Notes under the pieces: generated by a model
What the model saw: the letters and a program-made list of their open reading frames with translations, nothing else
What the model was told of the DNA's origin: nothing
Database searches by the model: none
Position numbers and translations under genes: made by a program
Origin: Siphonodentalium dalli
Lineage: Eukaryota; Mollusca; Scaphopoda; Gadilida; Siphonodentaliidae
Direction: 5' to 3'
DNA length: 64,000 nucleotides
Assembly (NCBI GenBank): GCA_032622095.1
Contig: CP136066.1
Span: 170,882,664-170,946,663, forward strand
Shown: piece by piece, positions 33,838 to 44,783 of the stretch
Position numbering within the stretch: the stretch's first letter is position 1
How the letters are laid out: the number at the start of each line of letters is the position of its first letter

Positions 33838-33990
<153 letters not shown>

Positions 33991-34182
33991 TCTCTCTCTC
34001 TCTCCGTTGTCTGCATATCGCACTGTATGTATATGTTTGTTTGTGTGAGTGCTTAAAATTGTTTATCATCTGTTTCTGTATGTAAAATATGTTAATCTGC
34101 TGACTTATTATTTGTGCTGTACACATTGTATAACTGTCTGTGAACTTGTACATATGTTGTAGAACTCTTCATTAATGGAGGA

Positions 34183-34188
34183 AATAAA
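34183..34188 (+). terminator. Poly(A) signal of the LINE
   Basis: AATAAA followed by an AT microsatellite tail, at the place where LINE-like sequence stops. Confidence 0.5.
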
Positions 34189-34206
34189 GATATATATATA
34201 AATATA

Positions 34207-35110
34207 CACTCTGGTGGTTATAATGCTCACTTTAAAAAGGTACGAAGGTCGGCCATGGTAGGATTGATCATGGTTAATAGCATCAACAACGCGGTAATAT
34301 CGATGGTCAACGTCGTTAATTGGGGGTGGTCAATTAGAGCTTAGCCGTATATGATTATACAGGTACATGAACATGTAGACCATCCCATTGTTCAGATCAT
34401 GCATCATGCTCTTATCAAAACATGTGTGGCTATTATTCAGAACGCTTCGGACATTTCCGCCTTGCTAGGAAAAAACCTCTTCCATAATTGGAAACCATAT
34501 TCGCGAAATTCTACAGTATATGGGTCAGGTGATCAGGCGATGACATTGACTCGATGACGCATAGCTACGAATGGAGAATAATTTATTCGCTATGGTTGTA
34601 CCAAACTGGGTCATATATTAAATACATTAAACTCTTTGTATGAGGTCTGTTTGTTTGTTCATTTATCGATACAGCACATCGGAAGTGTACGATAAGCAAA
34701 ACACTCAACACCGTGGCATTTTGTGCTGGGAGAGTGATTCCAGTGACACATTCAACACCAACAATCTTGTGGCGAGGACTAGTGATGGTGCCAGTTTTAA
34801 TTAACCAAAGTTCATAAGTGTGGTCTCCCCATTGTTGAGTATTTTGTTTAGCGCACACAATTTACATACTTTACAACAGGTTCTCGAACATAATTTGGCT
34901 TTGTTGACATAATGCAGGGTAGAAACTACAACAATTACAAATTATTTACGCGATATTTATTATGGTATAAAGAAAGGTCTGAGCGAACCACATATTAACT
35001 ATAATAGCCTGATCGGGCTAAAATATACCGACCGGTCTTCCTGGCACAGTGCTCACTGTTATAAGAGAAGTAATTCAACATTTCTTGACAATTTGAATGT
35101 GCTTGTTTGA
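34207..35110. other. Non-coding, nothing recognised
   Basis: No motif found in the 68- and 91-codon frames here (34351-34557 plus, 34583-34858 minus). Confidence 0.4.
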
Positions 35111-35396
35111 ATATCTGTACACATGTATGTTTATTTTGAATATTCTCAGTAAATAATTATTTGGTGTCTTGAAAAAGAAATCAGATTTAATTTTGTTTAT
35201 GTATTTGTTGAGAGATAACAATAAAACAGTTTAGAGTGAACCCCCTTATCCCAGGTGCATGCTGGCTGTGAAAGACAGATCGGTTTATTTTAGTCTATTA
35301 TACGGTAGATCGGTAAGTGGTTCACCCAGACCTGTTAAGATAAAAGTTTGATAATGGTTATACGGTTCAATCCCATTAGTGCCCACATATAACAAT
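35111..35396 (+). repeat. Dispersed repeat family R3, left part
   Basis: Contains tattctcagtaaataat, ttatcccaggtgcatgctgg, ctgtgaaagacagatcggtt, gttcacccagacctgttaag and acggttcaatcccattagtg. The same phrases recur at 39370-39560, 39705-39925 and 40140-40270. It is interrupted at 35397 by the tandem array. Confidence 0.8.
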
Positions 35397-38300
35397 ACTA
35401 GAAGGTGACCCGACTTCGTCCGGGCTTTGACCTTGAATTGTCCATTTTGAAGGTCAAGGTCAAGTGGGGTCACGATTTGACCAGTCCAAAAACACTGCCC
35501 GGACAAAAGTACCCGACAAACGTGCCCGTCGAAATCCATCCGGTTTTAGCCGATTTGACCTTGAATTGATCATTTTGAAGGTCAAGCTCTTGTCGGGGTC
35601 ACGATTGGACCCGTCCAAAACAATCAGTGGACAAAAGTAACCCCACGTATCAAATTTCGTCGAAATCCCATCAAAATTGGCGATTTGACCTTGAAGTTAC
35701 CCGATTTCAAGGTCAAGGTCACGTCGCACGGGCAAATGAATATGTTTATGAGACTCCCCATACGACTGTACCCCGCATACCAAGTTTCATCGAAATCCCG
35801 TAATATTTGGGCATTTGACCTTGAAATGACCCGATTTCAAGGTCAAGGTCACGTCGCACGGACAAATTAATAGGTTTATGCCACTCCCCGGCCGAAGATA
35901 CCCACACATACCAAGTTTCGTCGAAATCCCGTGATATTCGGGCGATTGACCTTGAAATTAGCCGATTTCAAGGTCAAGGTGATGTCGCACGGACAAATTA
36001 ATATGCCTATGTTCGTCCCCGGCCGAAAATACCCCCACATACCAAGTTTCATCGAAATCGGGTGGGACGTTTTCGAGTTCATCGCGAACACACACACAGA
36101 CAGACAGACAGATCTTCCAAAATATATAATAGACTAGAAGGTGACCCGACTTCGTCCGGGCTTTGACCTTGAATTGTCCATTTTGAAGGTCACGGTCAAG
36201 TGGGGTAACGATTTGACCAGTCCAAAACACTGCCCGGACAAAAGTACCCGACAAACGTGCCCGTAGAAACCCATCCGGTTTTACCCGATTTGACCTTGAA
36301 TTGATCATTTTGAAGGTCAAGGTCTGGTCGGGGTCACGATTGGACCCGTCCAAAACAATCGGTGAACAAAAGTAACCCAACGTATCAAATTTCGTCGAAA
36401 TCCCATCAAAATTGGCGATTTGACCTTGAAGTTACCCGATTTCAAGGTCAAGGTCACGTCGCACGGGCAAATGAATATGCTTATGAGACTCGCCATAAGA
36501 AAGTACCCCCACATACCAAGTTTCGTCGAAATCCCGTGATATTCGGACCTTGAAATGGCCAGATTTCAAGGTCAAGGTGACGTCGCACGGACAAATTAAT
36601 ATGCCTATGTTCGTCCCCGGCCGAAAATACCCCCACATACCAAGTTTCATCGAAATCGGTTGGGACGTTTTCGAGTTCATCGCGAACACACAGACACACA
36701 CACACACAGACAGACACACAGATCTTCCAAAATATATAATAGACTAGAAGGTGACCCGACTTCGTCCGGGCTTTGACCTTGAATTGTCCATTTTGAAGGT
36801 CAAGTGGGGGTCACGATTTGACCAGTCCAAAACACTGCCCGGACAAAAGTACCCGACAAACGTGCCCGTCGAAATCCATCCGGTTTTACCCGATTTGACC
36901 TCGAATTGATCATTTTGAAGGTCAAGGTGAGGTCGGGGTCGAAATCCCATCAAAATTGGCGATTTGACCTTGAATTGACCCGATTTCAAGGTCAAGGTCA
37001 CGTCGCACGGGCAAATTAATATGCTTATGAGACTCCCCGTACGAATGTACCCCACATACCAAGTTTCATCGAAATCCCGTGATATTCGGGCGTTTGACCT
37101 TGAAATGACCCGATTTCAAGGCCAAGGTCACGTCGCACGGGCAAATTAATCGGCTTATGTCACTCCCCGATCGAAGATACCCCCTCATACCAAGTTTCAT
37201 CGAAATCCCGTGATATTCGGGCGTTTGACCTTGAAATGACCCGATTTCAAGGTCAAGGTCACGTCGCACGGGCAAATTAATAGGCCTATGCCCGTTCCCG
37301 GCCGAAAACAACCCCACATACCAAGTTTCATCGAAATCAGGTTGGCAGTTTTCGAGTTCATCGCGAACACACACCCTCACACAAACACGCACACCCTCAC
37401 ACGCACACAGATCTTCCAAATATATATAACTAGAAGGTGACCCGACTTCGTCCGGGCTTTGACCTTGAATTGTCTATTTTGAAGGCCAAGATCAAGTGAG
37501 GTCACGATTTGACCCGTCCAAAACACAGTGCCCGAACAAAAGTACCCGACAAAAGTACCCGTCGAAATCCATCCGGTTTTACCCGATTTGACCTTGAATT
37601 GACCATTTTGAAGGTCAAGGTCAGGTGGACCAACACCCCAAAAATGGTGGAAATCGGCCCAGCGGATACCGGGAAATCGGCCCAGCGGATACCGAGATAC
37701 CCTATGCATAAAATTTCGTCCGTAAAAATCCGCCAGTTTAACCCGATTTGATTTCCACTGAAGTATATAAACGCGCCTCATATACACACGCTCATTAATT
37801 ATCAAGTTTCAACGTAAAGATAAATTACCATCGGTGCCCGAGATATCGCCAAGACGTCTGAAACAGTCAAATGCATCGGCCGGAGAAGAGTTAACGTGAT
37901 CTAACTTTATGACCTCTAACGACGTCATAGAAGTTACGCATTGTTTTTACCCTGATAGAAGATCGTACCACTTCTTCTTAATAATTGAGGCAGATAACTA
38001 AAACGGATACATACATATTATATATCGTTGGAAAGAGGAAACACGAAAGATTCTCATAGTGTCATTATTATGACTGGCATGTTATTATTCGCGCTGTTTC
38101 GAATCGATTTGTAAGCACCGAACTGAAATATATTAGCGCAAAACGGCGTAAAAACAGATTTGACCTCGGCACGTGAAAAGTTGACGTCGCACGGACAAAT
38201 TAATAGGCCTATGTTCGTCCCCGGCCGAAAAATACCCCCACATACCAAGTTTCATCGAAATCGGGTGGGACGTTTTCGAGTTCATCGCGAACACACACAC

Positions 38301-39264
38301 ACACAGACACACAGACACACAGATCTTCCAAAATATATAATAGACTAGAAGGTGACCCGACTTCGTCCGGGCTTTGACCTTGAATTGTCTATTTTGAAGG
38401 CCAAGGTCAAGTGGGGTCACGATTTGACCCGTCCAAAACACAGTGCCCGAACAAAAGTACCCGACAAAAGTACCCGTCGAAATCCATCCGGTTTTACCCG
38501 ATTTGACCTTGAATTGACCATTTTGAAGGTCAAGGTCAGGTGGACCAACACCCCAAAAATGGTGGAAATCGGCCCAGCGGATACCGGGAAATCGGCCCAG
38601 CGGATACCGAGATACCCTATGCATCAAATTTCGTCCGAAAAAATCCGCCAGTTTAACCCGATTTGATTTCCACTGAAGTATATAAACGCGCCTCATATAC
38701 ACACGCTCATTAATTATCAAGTTTCAACGTAAAGATAAATTACCATCGGTGCCCGAGATATCGCCAAGACGTCTGAAACAGTCAAATGCATCGGCCGGAG
38801 AAGAGTTAACGTGATCTAACTTTATGACCTCTAACGACGTCATAGAAGTTACGCATTGTTTTTACCCTGATAGAAGATCGTACCACTTCTTCTTAATAAT
38901 TGAGGCAGATAACTAAAACGGATACATACATGTTATATATCGTTGGAAAGAGGAAACACGAAAGATTCTCATATTGTCATTATTATGACTGGCATGTTAT
39001 TATTCGCGCTGTTTCGAATCGATTTGTAAGCACCGAACTGAAATATATTAGCGCAAAACGGCGTAAAAACAGATTTGACCTCGGCACGTGAAAAGTTGAC
39101 CTCGCACGGACAAATTAATAGGCCTATGTTCGTCCCCGGCCGAAAATACCCCCACATACCAAGTTTCATCGAAATCGGGTGGGCCGTTTTTGAGTTCATC
39201 GCGAACACACAGACACACACACAGACCACACACAGACACACAGATCTTCCAAAATATATAATAG
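35397..39264 (+). repeat. Tandem array of five 0.6-0.9 kb blocks rich in TCAAGGTCA
   Basis: Each block begins ACTAGAAGGTGACCCGACTT and ends with a CA/GA microsatellite followed by gatcttccaaaatatataat. Block starts are 35397, 36133, 36743, 37429 and 38344. Within blocks, the subunit ttgaccttgaaNtNaccNga ttt caaggtcaagg recurs and is itself palindromic. The fourth and fifth blocks also carry an extra internal segment and are almost identical to each other. Conceptual frames in the array (for example the minus-strand 195-codon frame at 38133-38720) follow the repeat and are not genes. Confidence 0.95.
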
Positions 39265-40400
39265 ATAATTCAATCATTGCGATTAATCGCAAACCTTTGT
39301 GATAAATCGACAAGTACGGTTGTTGGCGATTTATCAGATATATGTTTTCGATTTATCGCAAAGTTGTTATAACTATGAATGTTCTCAGTAAATAATGATA
39401 TGGTGTCTTGATAAAAAAATCGGAATTAATTTTGTTTTGTTTTTGAAGTATTGGTTGATCGATAATAATAGAACCGTTCAGATTGTCTCCCCTTATCCCA
39501 GATACATGCTGGCTGTGAAAGAACGATTGGTCTAATTTAACCTGATCGGACTATTGTGATAAATCTCAAACATCTTTGCGATAAATCGCAAAGTATAATC
39601 ACCGAGTAGTTAATTGAGAGTTATCGTAAAGATGTTTGAGATTTATCCCAAAGGTTTGGGAGTTAACGTAATGGTGTTTGTGATTTTTCGCAAAATAGTT
39701 TTAATTTTGGATATTCTCAGTAGATCATCTCCAAAAGAGATGAGAATTAATTATTGTTTGAAGTATTGGTTTGCTTCCCTTCCATGTTGGCTGTGAAAGA
39801 CCAATCGGTTTAGTTTAGCCCGACCGAGCTATTATAGATCGATTTGTGGTTCATCCAGACCTGTTTAAGATGTCTGATTTATTATGTTTATACGGTTCAA
39901 GCCCATTAGTGTCAACACATACCAATATAGTATCTGCAATAAATCACAACCTTTGTGATAAATCTCAAAAATATTTACGATAAATCGTAAACTATAATCA
40001 CCAAGTAGTTTGAGAGTTATCGTAAAGATGCTTGAGATTTATCGCAAAGGGTTGCGAGTTATCGCAAAGGTCTGCGAGTTATCGCAAAGATGTTTGTGAT
40101 TTTTCACAAAGTCGTTTTATGATTTATCGCAAAGATTTGCTGCCCCCATCACACATGTATTCTGGTTGTGAATGACCGATCGGTCTATTTTAGCCTAACC
40201 GTGCTATTATAGAGCGATTGGAGTTCACCCAGACCTGCTGAAGATGTATGATTTATGTTTATATAGTTAAAGACCTGTATTAATTGCAGATTGATTTGAT
40301 TAATTAAAAACCTTTGTTATAAATCGAATACCTTTGCACTAAATCGCATATATTTATTGTATATTGCGATTAATCGCAAAGTAGTTTTTTTTTATATTAT
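39265..40400 (+). repeat. R3 repeats with GATTTATCGCAAA phrases
   Basis: At least three diverged R3 copies (ggctgtgaaagacc, ttcacccagacctg, ttatacggttcaagcccatt) are separated by short, irregular runs of gatttatcgcaaag or its complement at 39280-39370, 39560-39700, 39930-40140 and 40310-40385. Confidence 0.85.
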
Positions 40401-40439
40401 TACACACAAATTAAGAAATACGGCCCATTATTTTTAGTC

Positions 40440-40800
40440 ATTCAGACACATTTCACTCCACGTGCAGGGAACCGGCCGGGGATATCCTGACTCAGTTCTA
40501 TTCATGCTGACTAAACTTACCTTAGTCATTTTGACTCAAATATATTTAGTCATTATGACCCGATCCTGGTCATTTTGACTCAAATCATAGTAAGCGTTGT
40601 GACTAATGCGACAGTAGTCAATATGACTCAATGTTAGTCATGTTGACTAAGCATATGCTGGTCATGTTGACTACTACTGACCTAGTCGTGATGAAGAACT
40701 TTTCCAGGTAGTCATTTTGACTACCAAAAGGTAGTCATCTCTAGGAGAATATGTTGACTACCCTAAGTTGGTCATATTGACCAACCCATTTTTCTCAGTG
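40440..40800. repeat. Cluster of AGTCA/TGACT palindromes
   Basis: About ten inverted pairs such as tagtcattttgactac, tagtcaatatgactca, tagtcatgttgactaa and ggtcatattgaccaac, each of AGTCA-N2/3-TGACT form. It closes with ccatttttctcagtgtg, which is the complement of the start of the related copy at 28035. Confidence 0.85.
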
Positions 40801-41063
40801 TGTAAATACGTTTTAATTATAACTTAGCTGACAGCAATTATGATATAGATGGGTCAGATCTCTTATCTTCATATGCTTGTTCCAGCCACTATCGCAGAAT
40901 TGGGCGTTTTAATGTTGACCGTCAAAGAGTTTACTATTGGCAGAATGACTTGTACACTGGCGAATTCATATTAATCCCGTGCAAAAAATTAATTAATTGT
41001 CCCGTTATCACTGGATTGATAAATACATCGCCTCAATTAGATAGATCATTCAATCATGTCTTC

Positions 41064-41185
41064 ATAATTAAGATGACCAGCGTGCGTCTTGTTTTGGGAG
41101 TGATAAACTCTACTCACTCGCACTCCGCGCTAGCGAGTAGAGTTTATCACTCCCAAACGAGACGCACACTGGCCGTCTTAATTAT
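41064..41185. other. Long hairpin, about 52-bp stem
   Basis: 41064-41115 pairs with 41135-41185 with a few mismatches and one single-base bulge. Outer ends read ATAATTAAGA. The loop is about 19 bases (near actcgcactccgcgctag). The element spans 122 bp and holds no gene. Confidence 0.9.
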
Positions 41186-41514
41186 AAAGATATATAGGTG
41201 TTGCTGGATATTGTTATCCACCTCCATACATTACTGATTGTGGTAACCATGGTTACTCGATAGAGGTAAGAAGGAACTACATATATGGTGGAATATGCCT
41301 CTGTTAAAATTTAAAAAAAATATCTCGAACCAACATAGAGAACTCTGTCATGTGATCGGATGATAATACCAGTAAGACATTTGTGGTGAAATAAAATATG
41401 CTCTGTATTCTAGTAATTCAATTTAATGGTGTCCGTGATTCTTTCCATTCAGGTTGTCTGTGAATCGTATACACATGCATGGTACCTTCCTCGCTCGAGT
41501 CTATGCGTGATCAT
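41186..41514. other. Non-coding, nothing recognised
   Basis: AT-rich spacer between the hairpin and the decayed duplicate of the Mab-21-like gene. Confidence 0.4.
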
Positions 41515-41806
41515 GCTTCGCATTCAGCTACAATGGCGTAGAGGGAGGAATGTGGTGGCCATGAATTCCATCCATCCATGATGCTCACTTGACAGATGAC
41601 ACAACCGCGCGAATTGACAAATCACCTCGTCGAAAGCGAAGAGGGCCAAGCGACATCGATATTCAATACTCTCAGGATGCACCGTTCGCCTCACTCATCC
41701 TTTCTGATCACATGATCCACGAGATGCCTTGAATCGAGCGCTCATAACGAGAGCGTATTCGACGTTAAGAAACAGTCTCCCGACAACGTCATTCAATATG
41801 TGACAT
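41515..41806 (-). pseudogene. Decayed partial duplicate of the Mab-21/cGAS-like gene
   Basis: This is similar to 41959-42272, the part of the neighbouring gene coding for about residues 564-668, in the same orientation. Shared runs are ttcgcattcagct, gatgctcacttgaca, caagcgacatcgatattc, cacgagatgccttga, tcgacgttaag and ttcaatatgtga. By eye it is roughly three-quarters identical, with several gaps, so no long frame survives. It lies about 50 bases beyond the stop codon of the intact gene, as expected for an old local duplication truncated to its 3' part. Confidence 0.8.
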
Positions 41807-41852
41807 GACGCAGTTGTGACTCGAAGAAAAACCACTTGTGTTATAAGTTTTC

Positions 41853-41858
41853 TTTATT
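41853..41858 (-). terminator. Poly(A) signal next to the stop codon of the Mab-21-like gene
   Basis: On the minus strand the stop TGA (41862-41860) is followed at once by TAATAAAG, so AATAAA starts two bases after the stop. If used, the 3' UTR would be only about 15-30 bases long. Confidence 0.45.
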
Positions 41859-41859
41859 A

Positions 41860-43962
41860 TCAGCGGTTTTGATTTTTGTTAAATACTGTATGAGAACTCT
41901 GTTGGTATAAACATTGTCGCATTGGAAAATAGTTAGTTCCTTCCTCGACTTTCTTCCTTCCTTTCGCATTCAGCTTCAATGACGTATCATTTGACATAGC
42001 AATGCTTTCACAGAATAATGCGACCACATAATCCAGCCATCCTTGATGCTCACTTGACACAGAACACAACCCGTGGAATTTATTCAGCACCCTGATTAAT
42101 ACAAACAACTTCAAGCGACATCGATATTCTGGACTCTCCGGATTCATCGTTTGCTTTATTCTTTCCGTCTGATCACCTGGTACACGAGATGCCTTGATCC
42201 GAGCGCTCGTAACGACAGCATAATCGACGTTAAGGTATAGTCTCTGCACAACGACTTTCAATATGTGAATGTCTGCCCGAAAGTCGCCGACTGGCACCGG
42301 CCTGAATGAATAGGTGTCATTATTATCGAGAGGATAGCTGAACATTTCAATATGATCGACTGCAAACGTTAGCAACTCTTTGGTAAATTTATAGAGAAGT
42401 TTGTCGATATTTTCTTCGTCACCGAGTGACTTTTGTGAGATATCACGTAGCACTTGGTCAGCAACACTGTTCCCGTATTGTGGTAACTTGGTAATGATAT
42501 TATCGACAAAAGTCAACCAATTATTCATTAATTTTTCTGATTTTCGCAATGCTCTTCCGATAGCACGACGGTCTTTTTTATTGCTGCCTGTCGATGTTAC
42601 CACGAAGAACTCTTCTAAGGGGTCCTTATTTGAATCCACAATTTTAGACATATATGTAACAAAGTCGTCATATGAAATATCTTCGGATTGTCCAGAATAC
42701 ATCCAATGATCAACCGTCTTATTAAATGACGTAAGCAATGATTTAGCTGTGTATATATAATGGTGTCTGACTTCAGGGAGTGGATACCTCGCCATTACAG
42801 TTTTGGATACTAGATGTTTCAGGTCATGGGATAAAATCCCGGTTCCATACATGACCTCTGCTGCTTCGATGGTGTTCGGGATATGCGACATACGAACCGT
42901 CTGCGTGATAGCCGGGTTTGTTTCAGAGAGTTGTCTACTTACATTATCAAATATAAATAATGCGATATCCAGCCTTGTAATTCGTGATAATCCCGCGATA
43001 TCATCAGTGATGAGACACAACCCGAGAAGAGACCACAGACGCCTGCGGAGATATATCAGATCAGATTCCGAGATACCGATCAACAAGTTCATTTCAGGAA
43101 CAAAATAATGAGGAAGGAATCCTTTTTTAAAATCCTGATCAAGTCTCTTTAATACATCCACTACTGGCAAGTCATTTTCCCAGAATCGAACGTCCGTCTG
43201 CTCGAAATACCAGAGAGCTGATGTCTTCAGATGGTAGGACGTCAACACTCCCCGGCCAAAATCGACGACGCGTCCGAATCTCTTCAGCAACTTTATACTG
43301 AGTATCTGGTAAACTGACATTGTTCTCAACAGCACGACTTCTGCCTTAGCGAACGACAGACAGAAATCGTGCTCACAGTCCGGGTCTAATGGAGCAGGTC
43401 GTGCAGTAATGTTAAATTCCCCGGATCTTATTAGCGATATAATGTCGTCTGATGGCCATGACCGGTCGCGTGCGGAAAATAAGCGTGCTGCCTGTGGAAT
43501 TCTACTTATTCTTAGTTGTGGAACAGCGTCGATGGTGGTCTTTCTATCATTGTATACCTTACCAACCTTTGATAATCCGTCAGCATCCTTGGTTTTTCCA
43601 AAGATCTCTTCACACATGTCTCTAACAGGATCAGCCAGCATGTATTTCCCGTCACCCAAGATGGCGTTTGGTACCAGCCCTGCTAACCCATCAGTAGATA
43701 TCCGGACATAACACGGGAGGTCATGTCGGTATCTCAAGCTGGATTCATCTATTATTATGTTTCGAGGTTCAATAATATTATCAAAATCACTTCCTTCAAC
43801 AGAAACTCCGCTCGCCACGCTCCCTACTAATGTCATTTTATAACGATCAGTCGACTGGCGTCTCGCATCTCTACTGATTTCTTCTTGCAGCAAAATCCGG
43901 TTATAACGTAGAGATAGCTCATGTGAATCCTCACTACATCGACTTTGTGACAAGGACGCCAT
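41860..43962 (-). CDS. Mab-21/cGAS-like nucleotidyltransferase-fold protein, 700 aa
   Basis: An intact single-exon frame. Residues 44-61 read TLVGSVASGVSVEGSDFD: the GS motif (Gly47, Ser48) and the D-x-D pair (Asp59, Asp61) of the nucleotidyltransferase fold. TTIDAVPQLRISRIP (Asp145) fits the third metal-binding acid, and RDRSWPSDD (166-173) is the family's R-x-x-W-P block. Residues 200-298 are a clear Mab-21 C-terminal lobe: CLSFAKAEVVLLRTMSVYQI, LTSYHLKTSALWYFEQTDVR, then FLPHYFVPEMNLLIG. No Cys-rich zinc thumb like that of vertebrate cGAS is seen. Residues 300-700 are helix-rich, of unknown role. Known relatives include cGAS and cGAS-like receptors, which make cyclic dinucleotides on sensing nucleic acid; other Mab-21 proteins are not shown to be enzymes. 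Function here is therefore an inference. The start is the first ATG, 46 residues before the GS motif, as is usual. No intron, and no disruption. Confidence 0.88.
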   Translation of the reverse strand: MASLSQSRCSEDSHELSLRYNRILLQEEISRDARRQSTDRYKMTLVGSVASGVSVEGSDFDNIIEPRNIIIDESSLRYRHDLPCYVRISTDGLAGLVPNAILGDGKYMLADPVRDMCEEIFGKTKDADGLSKVGKVYNDRKTTIDAVPQLRISRIPQAARLFSARDRSWPSDDIISLIRSGEFNITARPAPLDPDCEHDFCLSFAKAEVVLLRTMSVYQILSIKLLKRFGRVVDFGRGVLTSYHLKTSALWYFEQTDVRFWENDLPVVDVLKRLDQDFKKGFLPHYFVPEMNLLIGISESDLIYLRRRLWSLLGLCLITDDIAGLSRITRLDIALFIFDNVSRQLSETNPAITQTVRMSHIPNTIEAAEVMYGTGILSHDLKHLVSKTVMARYPLPEVRHHYIYTAKSLLTSFNKTVDHWMYSGQSEDISYDDFVTYMSKIVDSNKDPLEEFFVVTSTGSNKKDRRAIGRALRKSEKLMNNWLTFVDNIITKLPQYGNSVADQVLRDISQKSLGDEENIDKLLYKFTKELLTFAVDHIEMFSYPLDNNDTYSFRPVPVGDFRADIHILKVVVQRLYLNVDYAVVTSARIKASRVPGDQTERIKQTMNPESPEYRCRLKLFVLIRVLNKFHGLCSVSSEHQGWLDYVVALFCESIAMSNDTSLKLNAKGRKKVEEGTNYFPMRQCLYQQSSHTVFNKNQNR

Positions 43963-44783
43963 AATTAATAAATGGACACCTTACTCTGACTCAATTTTAA
44001 GAAGATGGTGTCAATACTAGTCCACCGGTCAATGTTGGACATCCAAGACTTTGTTCAGTGCACGTGAGTGGGGAAATAAATAACATGTCGTCTTTCTGAA
44101 AAAAACAATGAATATAACAATGTAATTTGGATTTTATCGGGATTTGGTATGACGGGTAGAATATATATAGCGTACGTGAATATAACGGAGATTACTTAAG
44201 GGAGTGTTAACTGTGGTCTATTATAAATCGGGGTGGCGATAATCAGTATATATAATATCTCTCTGTAAAAAAAATTTATTGTGATATATCGATTACTGTG
44301 ACACGATATTGAAGAACCATCAACCAGTTGGAAATTATACCCCGTTTTTTAAACTTTGTTGACATGAAAATTATTTTTAACTTCACTGTTCTCAGGCACC
44401 AAGAAGATCAGATTCTGTAAAACAGACTTGTTTTCAAACGTGGACTTAAATGTAAACTTATTTTTTCTTGATTCAAGAAATTAAACCGTTAAGCCACCCA
44501 TAAATATTTCCCATGCATGTTGATCAATGGAAATTGGGCTGAGATGAGTTCAAGTTCATATGTGTCCGTATCTAATTCCCAGCTGACCATTATATATAAA
44601 CACCGTGGTCTATTTACAGTTGATTGCTCCCTGTTTGAATGGAGCAGATTTCATTTCAACAACAAAATTTCAGTCGACTGAAATATTTGTGGCTTTCATT
44701 GTAAAGTATAGGGTGTGATGTATCACATGTGTACGGGTCAGAGACTTCCGGTTTCATCAGCAGTACATTGTTCTTCACCTACC
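43963..44783. other. Upstream region of the Mab-21-like gene
   Basis: AT-rich and non-coding. On the minus strand an ATTTATAAT-like element lies about 260 bases before the ATG, but I see no firm promoter. No repeat recognised. Confidence 0.4.

Noticed and set aside
35685..39300. Many 60-195-codon frames containing FDLELTILK or KFHRN-like peptides
   Set aside because: They recur wherever the TCAAGGTCA repeat family occurs, in both orientations, and end at the repeat edges.
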